Assembly (NCBI GenBank): GCA_043381765.1
Contig: JBHJMP010000907.1
Span: 1-32,790 of the forward strand
Reading direction: 5' to 3'
Origin: Collodictyon triciliatum
Taxonomy: Eukaryota > CRuMs
Length of the DNA: 32,790 nucleotides
Below, in pieces: positions 9,941 to 19,553 of the stretch. The notes under the pieces were generated by a model that was not told the DNA's origin, made no database searches, and worked only from the letters and a program-made list of their open reading frames with translations. Position 1 is the first letter of the stretch; each line of letters begins with the position of its first letter. The position numbers and the translations under genes are program-made.

Positions 9941-12900
9941 AACAAAAATAATAACAAGACAAATACTATCAAAATGACACGCCAAAATTCATAGTGGGTT
10001 TGAAGACTCTCCAGATAATAAATACCATCCATTTTCGAAAAACTCTGTGGACGTGGTTTTCACGTTAGATGAAAATGGATGTCTGAATGTTTTGTAAGGC
10101 TTGTAACAATCATTACCGTTCATTGTGATTTTCTCTGATGACGACTCCATCGACGAATTACACTTTTTTATCAAACAAAACTTACATAATTGCTGAAATA
10201 TAACCATTGATGACAAGGCTTTACGGCATGATTAAATATGGACGATTCTCGCTCTTCGAACCTGATGCGGTTGCAGCTACATCTAAAAATTAATTTTATT
10301 CTTGTGGAATTCTCATGTATTGTGCAATCCCTGACAAAATGACATAATTCTTAGGTTTGCGAGGACTCTGGATGGTTTCAAACCAGGACAGATTTGCAGG
10401 AAGTTCTTGTGCTCAGGAACGAGAAGGTTTTTTATCAGAGAAAAACACAGAAAGCTACTAACATTTTATCTGATAAAAGATATTGACTTACGATCACATG
10501 CAATTTATTTATTTATTTCCTTTATCGTGTAATATTTCTGTGGATAACCTACATATTTTCCCTTAGACAGAAGACGAATCCACCTTGATAATGGAATTTC
10601 ATGATTTATCAATGCAGTTTCAAAATAGGAAGCTCCTTCAACAGGTCGGTGATGCTAAGGCGTTCATTTACCTTATTACCTATGGGCTCTTGTGGCAACA
10701 TTCTGTTTTATTTATCTTTTCTCAATTTGTTGTAGTATGCAAGTCACATCATCAATAGCCAGCAAATAACTAAATTTATGACTGCTTCTTTGAACGAAAC
10801 GAACAAAATTGTGAATGGCGCCGATACTTTATTCATAAACCGATGAGATTTGAAACGTCTCTACTTTATATATCATTTGTATCTTTATTATTGTCGCCTG
10901 CTGACACACCAGCTGATATTTATCTCCACCAAATTTTAGTGGAAAGAAGTCAAATCGGCTCTAGAACGTCGTCTTGGAATATTTACATCTGAGCCAGGTG
11001 AAGAGACCACCCATACAACTTTATTTTTCAACAGAAGCAGTCGAGAAAAAGAAGAGGGATGGAAAAAATCAGTTCATTTCTGCATTTATTTCAGTAATAC
11101 CTAAGACGTCGACGCTTCAAGTGACGTTTTGAATTTAGATTTGAAAAAATTCGTCGTATCTCTTTTGGCTGAAGGAACATTTGATGCATGTGGGATTCTC
11201 TCAAAAAATAACAGCACGCAGGCAAGTTTTACGAATTCTATTGCTATTCGGCTATTTATTGATAAGCAAATAAATAAAGTAGAGCCTATTTATGCATCCG
11301 CTTCCTTCATTTTAGATTCTCAAATGATGTTTGATTCATGTCCTTTTAGGCATGTGAAAGAATTATTAACACAGTTCAAACCTCCGTTACAAGTTTAAAT
11401 GCCATTATAACAAAAAACTTGGAAGCCCTTGGCGCAGAACTACTCTTGCTGCTTTCTGATTTAAGAGGAATTTCCGCAAAGTGAGAAGAATGCGCACATA
11501 ATCTTCATGTCGACCATTGACAATCTATTTCACTAAATCGCAATTCATTTTCTTCTCTTTTTTTTTAAAAAAAAAAAGAAAAAGAAGTCCAAATACGCAA
11601 CATTGGCTATGAAATCTAAACATATTTCGCACAGCCCAAAGAGTCGCAGAATATTAGGGATTGATGTAAAGGTTATTCAGAGCATATTTGCACAAGCACT
11701 GGCATGGGTTGAGACCGTCAGAGAGGCACAAAAAATGATATCTGACCTTCGACTTCACGTCACAAAATTTTTCACTTGGGTCTCTGAAAGTAAATTTTTC
11801 TTATCATTTTTGTTTCTCTCTCTTTATTATCTGAACTTGTTGAAGACATGTTTGGAAATAGGAAAGTCTAAAGAAATTTTGTGAATCCACTGAAGAAAAA
11901 CTTACCTTAATGACAATTATTTTACCGTATTTTCTTAAAAGACATCTTCATAATAGTGTGTGTTAATCTTGGCGAAGAGAAGCCTGGGAATCATGTTGCC
12001 GTGAATATGAAAGAGCTCATGAAGTCTGTTTCATTCCTCGAATGCTTCAGACCAAAAATAACAATGCCGAGTCAGGCACTCGGCACTGATTGGTTGGGCA
12101 CTGAAGAAGTCAAACAGAAATCAACAGCAAATCCATTCTCTCGCAGTCAGGATTTGCTCCATTCTTTGCATGAGGCTATCAGCTCTCTAGCAAATTCAAA
12201 CTTATTTGAAGCAGATTCGAGCTATGACGAGCAATCTGTTTGCATCAAGCTTGTATCACAAAGCCGCATCAGGCTGGTGGAATCTTCCTGCAATTCAAAA
12301 GTGGGCCCTTTTCCCCCTTTCATCTTTGAAGCGTGTGCACGAATATAGTATTTGAATTACCGTGCCTGTGATTAACTCCCCACCATTCGTTTCGATTTTC
12401 TTTGCATATGATTATGAAATCGCCTTACGGCAGGAATACGAGTGTATCTTCTGTGAGCCTGAAGATGGAGGTATGGTTGATTTCTCTCCTCAAATCCTTT
12501 ATTTTTTATGCAAAGTAATTTTTGTCTACTAGGTTTATAATCCGTTTTTTTTCTTTTGTTTTCTTTTTGTTTTCCCCCCTTAAAGCAATTATCATCGCTA
12601 AAGTCTCGTACAGCGACAGAACTGCCCGAATATGCCGATTCCTCTTACCAGACGGATACCAACTCGGTAATTAACCTCTCCGTATTTATTACTATGGAGT
12701 GATTTGAATCATCTCCATCTCAACGAACCCTTGTAAGACATTTGTCGATGTAAGTGTTCCAATCATTCTTGCGCTCTAAATTCATCAAACCACTCCAAGA
12801 GACGGCTGGGTTTTACACTGACGAGGAGATTATTGTTTACATGTCCAAGACTGGTTAGAGATTTTGTGCAAAATTCATACTGCTCTATTCATTGAATGTC

Positions 12901-13530
12901 CACGATACCATGCGATAGCGATATCTTACTCAAGTTCTAATCCACGCTAGACACTGATGAAACTATTTTGGCCATCGTGGAGTTCCAGACCCACGATTTC
13001 ACATCCATCAAGACTAGATTGGTGAACCTTCGCCAGGATGTAAGTGTTTTCTCATATATCCACACTTTCCCTCTCAACTATTTCTAACACCGACGCTAAT
13101 TGTGCTTCTTTTTTTTTTTCAAACAAAGGAGAATGCATAGTTTTCTTAAAAAAAAATATTATGGCTAGTTCATGTATTATTTTTTTTTTAGAAACATTCA
13201 TTTTTTTTTATTATTCCTTTCAATTTTTGCAAGATGATGGGAATCTTGATTGTTTGATATATTCATACAGCACTCAATTCCTGCTCGAACTTTATTACTT
13301 TATGTTCATGGCTGCCGTTCTGATTGTCTTTTTCTGTCTTCTTTTTCTTTCGTAAGATTGAGTCTCTAGAGTTGACCGAAAAGATTGCACGCAAGAGGAA
13401 AGAAACACGGGGAAAGTCGATTGCGTGCGTGTCAAGGCAAAGATGTGTGACCTGCATCGCAAGCAGCAACAACTTGGTGGCGTATGCCATGGACGTAGAC
13501 CCCGACAAGCAAGAAGACGAGGACGAGTGA
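8570..13530 (+). CDS. APC4: anaphase-promoting complex subunit 4 (APC4)
   Basis: Nineteen exons: 8570-8641, 9111-9258, 9419-9573, 9748-9803, 9995-10093, 10218-10269, 10355-10426, 10567-10644, 10736-10810, 10940-10997, 11106-11221, 11350-11480, 11635-11789, 11957-12300, 12434-12470, 12586-12666, 12800-12853, 12951-13039, 13357-13530; 681 residues (the human protein is about 800). The N-terminus carries the APC4 WD40 signature: VGLSWCPSME, then WRSDGRQIAFSEQSG and FDVASGNVF. The middle is helical like the APC4 long domain (DLRGISAN through RRILGID). The C-terminus ends MDVDPDKQEDEDE, like the acidic end of APC4. APC4 is a scaffold subunit of the APC/C ubiquitin ligase that drives mitotic exit. 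The intron at 11222-11349 starts with GC. The ends of exons 3 and 6 are the least certain. Several introns carry T- or TTC-rich repeats. Confidence 0.9.
8655..9038 (+). repeat. TTCATTCTTC / TTTTTCTTC pyrimidine microsatellite in APC4 intron 1
   Basis: About 380 bp of pure pyrimidine-rich repeats grade from TTCATTCTTC units through TTTTCTTCAT to TTTTTTCTTC. They lie wholly inside APC4 intron 1 (8642-9110), upstream of its T-rich acceptor. Long open frames over this stretch are repeat artefacts. Confidence 0.9.
9888..9935 (+). repeat. T48 homopolymer in APC4 intron 4
   Basis: An uninterrupted run of 48 T lies in the intron 9804-9994, about 60 bp before the acceptor at 9994. Its exact length is probably unreliable. 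Confidence 0.9.
11222..11349 (+). other. GC-AG intron in APC4
   Basis: The donor reads CAG|GCAAGT and the acceptor TTTTAG. Both flanking exons are in phase 0 and match the APC4 helical domain on either side. GC-AG introns are a known minor class and usually have an otherwise strong donor, as here. Confidence 0.8.
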
Positions 13531-13736
13531 ACAGCGCCGCATCTTGGAATCGCTCTTCCACCCTCGCACAACGAACATCATTAAACCTGGAAATACAACT
13601 GCAACCAAAACTGGATGTGAAGGGCTGACCTTGTTTTTGCCTGTCGTTGCGGTGCTGGACACTTTGAAGCGCAGAAGAAGGCGTCGGTTTTCCTACTCCC
13701 AGCAAACCTGCTGAAAACTCCACTCTGCCTACAAGG

Positions 13737-15197
13737 ATGTCCGAGAATCACTGGGAGCAGTTCACAAAGGCAACGTATGACTTGGCTGCAAGTGCTGCTG
13801 ATTTGAGCCGACTGACTCGAACCAGGGAGGAAAAGTCTCAGCAACGCGAAGAACTGACAGACAAGGTTCTGTGTTGGCCCATCTGTCCTTGCGAATTATT
13901 CCACCTTTATTATTGCATTTGCTTTAGTCGCTGCTCCAATAACGAATGAAACTTCAGTTTATTCCATGTCTGTGGTTCGTTTTACAGGAACTGTTTGGTG
14001 AACAAGTGCTCATGCTTACGCGTTTTATATCTCCCTTTCCTTTTCCTTTCATTTTCCTTTTCTTTTCTTTTCTTTTCTTTTCTTTTCTTTTTTCTTTTTT
14101 CTTTTTTCTTTTTTCTTTTTTCTTTTTTTCTTTTTTCTTTTTTCTTTTCTTTTTCTTTTTCTTTCTTTTTTTCTGTTTTCTTTTTCTTTCTTTTTCTTTC
14201 TTTTTCTTTCCTTTTCTCTTTCTTTTCTCTTTCTCTTCTTTTCTTTTCTCTTTCTTTTTCTTTTTCTTTTTCTTTTTCTTTTCTTTTTCTTTTCTCTTTC
14301 TTTTATTTTCTTTTTCTCCCCATCTAGTTAACACAGCTTCGTAGACAAATCGACCTGACAAAGAATCGAGCTGACGCTTTGACAAGATCCATCGGGCTTC
14401 TTGAGAACGATGAGAACGACTATCTGTCAAAAAGGTCTCAGAATCTTAATGTTGGATACAAACTACCTGCCGCATCTATGTGTTGTCTTATCTTGTGCTA
14501 CTTTTTGCATAATGATTTCTTATATATGCATACTTTTGGTTGTAAGAGATGCTGCAGAGGCGGAGAGAAACAGGCTGGATGTATTGTGCCAGAAGATGCA
14601 ACGGGAAATAGAAGAGGTTTCTATCATCAATATTTTCAATGCTTTTTTTTAAGAGCTTCATCATCATTTTACGTGACTTCACATTAAGGCGCAAGATAAA
14701 GTGAACACCCTCAAGCAAGAAGGGCAAGATTGCCAATCCCAGCTGGCGCTCTACCGAGAGGGTAATCGAAAGCTCCAATGTCTCGTGCAGACAGCGCAAG
14801 GAGAGTTGCACATGAAGCAGGTGAGTCTCGCCATTCCCAAGAGTCGAGAAAAGCTCGATTCCGTCTGTGCTTGGGTCTCCATTCTCACACGAGCCCGCTT
14901 GGATATCTCCAGAGAGAAAAGACACGCTACCGACAGGAAATCAGCCGAGCAGACCGGTCGTCGCGCGGGCTTTCTGAAAAGATGAAAGAGTCCCTATCGG
15001 CCGTGTCCGACCTGGTCAATCGCATCGACTTCAACAGGCAAGAGTCCCTCCGGTCCATCTCCACACCAAGCTCGCGTCCGTCCTCGCGCCAGATGAGCCA
15101 CTCTTCCATGAGCAATCGCCCCGCCAGTCGCAGTAGCTCTCGCCCGAAGGAGAATCTGTCCATCGCCCCAGGCATGTCTCTAGTGCTGCCCGGCTGA
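13737..15197 (+). CDS. small coiled-coil protein with Ser/Arg-rich C-terminal tail
   Basis: Six exons, 13737-13865, 13988-14005, 14328-14434, 14547-14616, 14689-14820 and 14913-15197, give 246 residues. Exon 2 is a microexon of only 18 nt (ELFGEQ) but fits both flanking phases. Residues ~1-185 are charged and heptad-like (LTQLRRQIDLTKNRADAL; AEAERNRLDVLCQKMQREIE), so a long coiled coil is likely. Residues ~190-235 are a low-complexity Ser/Arg/Pro tail (STPSSRPSSRQMSHSSMS), a likely phosphorylated unstructured region. No family is recognised; a cytoskeletal or centrosomal adaptor is possible but unsupported. The gene starts 207 bp after the APC4 stop on the same strand. An AATAAA lies about 100 bp past its stop. 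Confidence 0.72.
14037..14318 (+). repeat. TTTTC-type pyrimidine microsatellite in intron
   Basis: About 280 bp of TTTTC, TTTTTTC and related units fill most of intron 2 (14006-14327) of the coiled-coil gene. The C/T-rich strand is the sense strand. Confidence 0.9.
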
Positions 15198-15299
15198 ACT
15201 CGGTCTAATCGGTGCCCAGCGCAAGCACTGATTTGTGATGTCGTGTATGATAAAGTGACTAAAGAAAAAATGGGTGCAGCTGCTGCTTAGACATGCCTA

Positions 15300-15305
15300 A
15301 TAAAG
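15300..15305 (+). terminator. polyadenylation signal AATAAA
   Basis: A canonical AATAAA sits 103 bp after the stop of the coiled-coil gene, a normal distance for a 3' end signal. AT-rich chance matches are common here, so confidence is moderate. Confidence 0.45.
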
Positions 15306-15510
15306 TATGCAAATCTGGAAAATATAGATGGATATAATTTATATAATCAAAGTGCATGAGCAAGAATCTTTGTGCAGTAAAACTCGAACCAAACCTTTAT
15401 TTTGATCCAAAGACACTTATACAATGATATATTTTAAGCCCCGCGGTGTTGTCTTTCCTATAGGTGTTTGGCTTTCATTATACCACACTTTTCCACACAA
15501 CTCTGGGTAT

Positions 15511-15523
15511 TTCGAGAAGGTTC
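15511..15523 (+). promoter_or_regulatory. heat-shock element, three perfect alternating units
   Basis: The site reads TTCgaGAAggTTC, which is a perfect TTCnnGAAnnTTC, the binding site of trimeric heat-shock factor. It is about 136 bp upstream of the TATA box and 379 bp upstream of the HSP90 ATG. A second two-unit site, GAActTTC, lies at 15615-15622, 37 bp upstream of the TATA box. HSP90 genes are classic HSF targets. Confidence 0.7.
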
Positions 15524-15658
15524 TAATATCCACAAATGAATAATTATCTGCACAAATACATAGAAGAATCCCATATTATGATTTGTGAGGGTGGAAGAGG
15601 CATCGAGCAATCCAGAACTTTCTGCAGACTTTTTTAGCCAAACACGAGCAACGCGCCA

Positions 15659-15666
15659 TATATAAA
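15659..15666 (+). promoter_or_regulatory. TATA box of HSP90
   Basis: TATATAAA lies 236 bp upstream of the HSP90 ATG and just downstream of the two heat-shock elements. Transcription would start near 15690, giving a 5' UTR of about 210 nt, possibly with an unmodelled intron. Confidence 0.6.
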
Positions 15667-15901
15667 CCAGTGAAACAGATTCTCCTTCTTCAGCATTGGC
15701 TTACCATGAGCAAAGTCACGACACTGTCGCGCAAATTGGATATGCTCATGCGAGGAAGCAATCAGGAACGCAAGTGATGCACGACGCAAACCCCACCAGA
15801 ACGAAACACACCACCAACGCGGCTGCACTGACGAACTCACCCTTCTCCCAGGAATCTACCGCAACCCCGAACCGCAGAACCCAACCAGCACCAAACCCAC
15901 A

Positions 15902-18501
15902 ATGTCCGACGTCGAGACCTTTGCCTTTCAGGCAGAAATCAACCAGTTGATGAGCCTTATCATCAACACATTCTACACCAATAAGGAAATCTTTCTCCGC
16001 GAGCTCATCTCCAACGCATCGGATGTATGTACCATCCTCCTAACATACGGACACACGCACATTCAGCTGCTCCAACCGAAGCAATCTTGACCCACCCACA
16101 TTCATGCAGTTTTTTTCAAAGACGGATACATGTTTTCTCCTCACATGACTATCTTTCAATCACCAGGCTCTCGACAAAATCCGCTACGAGTCCCTGACCG
16201 ACTCTTCCAAGTTGGAGTCAAACCCAGAGCTCTACATCCACCTCATCCCTGAAAAAGCCAACAACGTTCTACACATTATCGACTCAGGTATCGGCATGAC
16301 CAAGGCTGACCTCGTCAACTGCCTCGGAACCATCGCAAAGTCTGGAACAAAAGGCTTCATGGAAGCTCTCCAAGCTGGAGCCGATGTCTCTATGATTGGC
16401 CAGTTTGGTGTCGGCTTCTACTCGGCTTATCTTGCAGCCAACCGTGTTGTCGTCACCACCAAGCATAACGACGATGAGCAGTAAGTATATTTGATGGGAA
16501 GCATAAGCCACACGACACACTACACACCATTCTTTTAGTGCGATGCGGTATCTACGAGACTCTCAATCTAACAATCGCTAGATACATCTGGGAGTCCGAA
16601 GCTGGAGGCTCCTTCACCATCCGCCGCGACACAGAGGGCGAACCCCTGAAGCGCGGTACCAAAATCACCTTGTATCTGAAGGAGGACCAGCTCGAGTACC
16701 TGGAGGAGCGTCGCCTCAAAGACCTCGTCAAAAAGCACTCGGAGTTTATCAATTATCCCATCTCTCTGTGGGTCGAGAAGACATCCGAGAAGGAAGTCGA
16801 CGAGGAGGAGGAGGAGTCCAAAGAGGGCAAGGAGGATGAGGACACAAAGATTGAGGACGAGCCCGAAGAAAAGGTGACTGAATTTAGCATCTTTCCGCAA
16901 TCAAAGATAACATCATGACCTCTCACTTCCCAAGAGTCACACGGTCTACTGAATGAGCCTTTTCCACACCTAACCACCATCCTGACTGCATACGTCCCAC
17001 CAAAACAGAAAAAGTCCAAAAAGAAGATTAAGGAGGTTCGCAACGAGTTTGAGCATCTCAACAAGCAGAAGCCCCTGTGGTCGCGCAAGCCCGAGGAGGT
17101 GACCAAGGAGGAGTATGCTGCCTTCTACAAGGCCATCACCAACGACTGGGAAGACCACCTTGCTGTTAAGCACTTCTCTGTGGAAGGCCAGCTGGAGTTC
17201 AAGTCCATCCTCTTTATCCCGCGCCGCACCCCCTTTGACATGTTCGAACCCCGCAAGAAGCTCAACAACATCAAGCTGTACGTCCGCCGCGTCTTCATCA
17301 TGGACAACTGCGAAGAGCTCATCCCCGAGTATCTTAACTTTGTCAAGGGTATTGTCGACTCGGAGGACCTGCCCCTCAACATATCGCGTGAGACCCTGCA
17401 GCAGAACAAGATCCTCAAGGTCATCCGCAAGAACGTCATCAAGAAGTGCCTGGAGCTCTTTGCCGAAATCGCTGAGAACAAGGAGGACTTCAAGAAGTTC
17501 TACGAAAACTTCTCCAAGAACCTGAAGCTGGGCATCCACGAAGATTCTCAAAACCGCGCGAAGCTTGCCGAGTTCCTCCGGTAAGCAGAACCACTTCATC
17601 TAGTAACTTTCTCTCCTTTTTATATCACCATCATTCAATCGACCACGGAGTCTCATCCCTACCGCACAGCTATCAGTCCACCAAGTCAGGCGAGGAGGTG
17701 ACAAGCTTCAAAGACTACGTGACGGGAATGAAGGCCAGCCAGAAGAGCATCTACTACATCACGGGGGAGTCCAAGAGCGCGGTGGCCAACTCGCCGTTCC
17801 TGGAGGCATTCAAGAAGCGGGACATCGAGGTGCTGTTCATGGTGGACCCGATTGACGAGTACGCGGTGCAACAGCTGAAGGAGTTTGACGGCAAGAAGCT
17901 TGTGTGCGTGACGAAGGAAGGGCTAGACCTGGAGGATGAGGACGAGGAGGAGAAGAAGCGCAAGGAGGAGGAGAAGGCATCGTTCGAGGGGCTGACGAAG
18001 GTGATCAAGGACATCCTGGGCGACAAGGTGGAGAAGGTGGTGATTGGGCAGCGCATTGTGGACTCGCCCTGCGTCCTCGTGACCGGGCAGTTCGGCTGGT
18101 CCGCAAACATGGAGCGCATCATGAAGGCCCAGGCCCTGCGTGACTCCTCCACCTCATCCTACATGTCGAGCAAGAAGACGATGGAGATCAACCCGCGCAA
18201 CCCCATTGTGGCGTCGCTGCGCAGGAAGGCCGAGGCCGACAAGAACGACAAGACCGTCAAGGACCTCGTCTGGCTGCTCTACGACACCGCCCTCCTCACC
18301 TCCGGCTTCTCGCTCGACGAGCCCGCCAACTTTGCCGGCCGCATCCACCGCATGATAAAGCTCGGCCTCAGCATCGACGAGGACGACGTCTCGGAATCTG
18401 CCGACTCGGCCGCCGCATCTACAGCCAAAGGTGATGAAAACAGCGACGTTCCGGCCCTCGAGGACGAGTCTGCCGAGTCCAAGATGGAGGAGGTCGACTA
18501 A
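15902..18501 (+). CDS. HSP90: cytosolic heat-shock protein 90
   Basis: Five exons, 15902-16024, 16167-16480, 16582-16873, 17009-17580 and 17670-18501, give 710 residues, the usual length for cytosolic HSP90. The N-terminal ATPase (GHKL) domain shows the family motifs [17 protein letters not shown] and [12 protein letters not shown] charged linker of Glu/Lys runs around residues 218-255. The middle domain has [12 protein letters not shown] and [11 protein letters not shown]. The C-terminal dimerisation domain has [16 protein letters not shown], and the protein ends MEEVD, the docking site for TPR co-chaperones. There is no signal peptide or KDEL, so it is not the ER or organelle form. HSP90 matures kinases, receptors and other clients in an ATP-driven cycle. 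Later exons are rich in G/C-ending codons, unlike the AT-rich golgin gene. The stop is TAA. Confidence 0.98.
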
Positions 18502-19553
18502 GCTGTCAATCCTGGTCTGGAGGCGGTCGCTGCGGTGGGCGGGCTTCAAGGTCATCTCTGCACGAGGCAGAGAAGAAGGGTGCGTGACAGTGTTTTTGCC
18601 TCTTAGAATCATGTTTTCTTCATGTTCTCTTGTTGCTGATGTCAGCGCATCACCACCGCCCGATATCCCAACCAGCTCTCTCTCCTCTCTCTCCGTTTGA
18701 TGCCTCGCTCGCTCCTTGCTGACGGCAACCCACAGGCGCACACATACCATCTTTCTTATGTCTTCTCGGTTACGTATATTTTCCCACACACAAAGTCTTC
18801 CGTCTTCTTTTTCTCTTCCTACATATCCTCTTGTAAATCCTGCCAAGGAATCGCAAGGCATTCACAGACACCAACCCCGCGGCCCAAATGAAACAGTGCC
18901 GAAGAAGCATTCCTGCCGTACAACCTCTGCATCAACCAAACAACGTTGCGCCTTCGTCTGAATAAACAGCCAGCAAACTCAACACCCAAAGACTCGGTTT
19001 GGAAAGTCTGCGCGCAAGTCAGCTGGCGGGATTTCACGCCGACTATGGAGGTGTTACGCGAAGCCGGCATTTCGTGGGCGCGGGTGAGTGAGAGAGAGAG
19101 AGAGAGAGACTGAGTTGGGCATCGCTGGGCCCGCTTCCAGTGGCAGGGTAATGTCATGAGGACATGAGACTTGTAGACAGTTGTGTGTATGTGTATCCGT
19201 TGTCTGGTTTTATTGATGTGGGATGAGGGATGGAGACAAAATCTGATGAGAGCGCCTCGCGCCGTCATTTCGAGCCCCATCCGAAGTACGCGAGTGTTGC
19301 AACACCCTGCAGTGAAGTAAAAAGAGAGAAAAAGGAGAAAAGAGAAAAAAAGAGAGAAAAAGAGAGAGAGAGAAAAAGAGAGAGAAAAGAGAGAGAAAAA
19401 AGAGAGAAAAAAAAGAGAGAAAAAAAAGAGAGAAAAAAAAGAGAGAAAAAAAAGAGAGAAAAAAAAGAGAGAAAAAAAAGAGAGAAAAAAAAGAGAGAAA
19501 AATGTGTGTATGAGAAAAAACAGTGCGTTGTTAGGTACTTTTTCTTTGGCTGA
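18502..19553. other. convergent spacer between HSP90 and golgin gene
   Basis: This spacer of about 1.05 kb lies between two gene ends facing each other. It holds the HSP90 3' UTR (AATAAA at 18961-18966 is a possible signal), a short GA run at 19088-19110, and the AG-rich repeat at 19316-19500. No convincing coding exon was seen. Confidence 0.5.
19316..19500 (-). repeat. GAGAG-A8 purine minisatellite
   Basis: The array starts as mixed AGAGAAAAA units and settles into a regular 13-bp unit of GAGAG followed by eight A. It lies just beyond the stop of the golgin gene; on that gene's sense strand it is C/T-rich. It could sit in the golgin 3' UTR. Confidence 0.85.

Larger units (their letters stand above)
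15198..15901. other. spacer between coiled-coil gene and HSP90
   Basis: This 704-bp spacer holds the 3' end signal of the upstream gene and the heat-shock promoter of HSP90. The last ~200 bp should be HSP90 5' UTR; it is less AT-rich than the part before it. Confidence 0.5.

Noticed and set aside
11956-12348. Separate small gene of 130 codons
   Set aside because: It is APC4 exon 14 (11957-12300) plus intron; its phase joins both neighbours and it matches the APC4 helical domain.
16970-17599. 209-codon minus-strand frame opposite HSP90
   Set aside because: It is a shadow of the conserved HSP90 middle domain on the plus strand.
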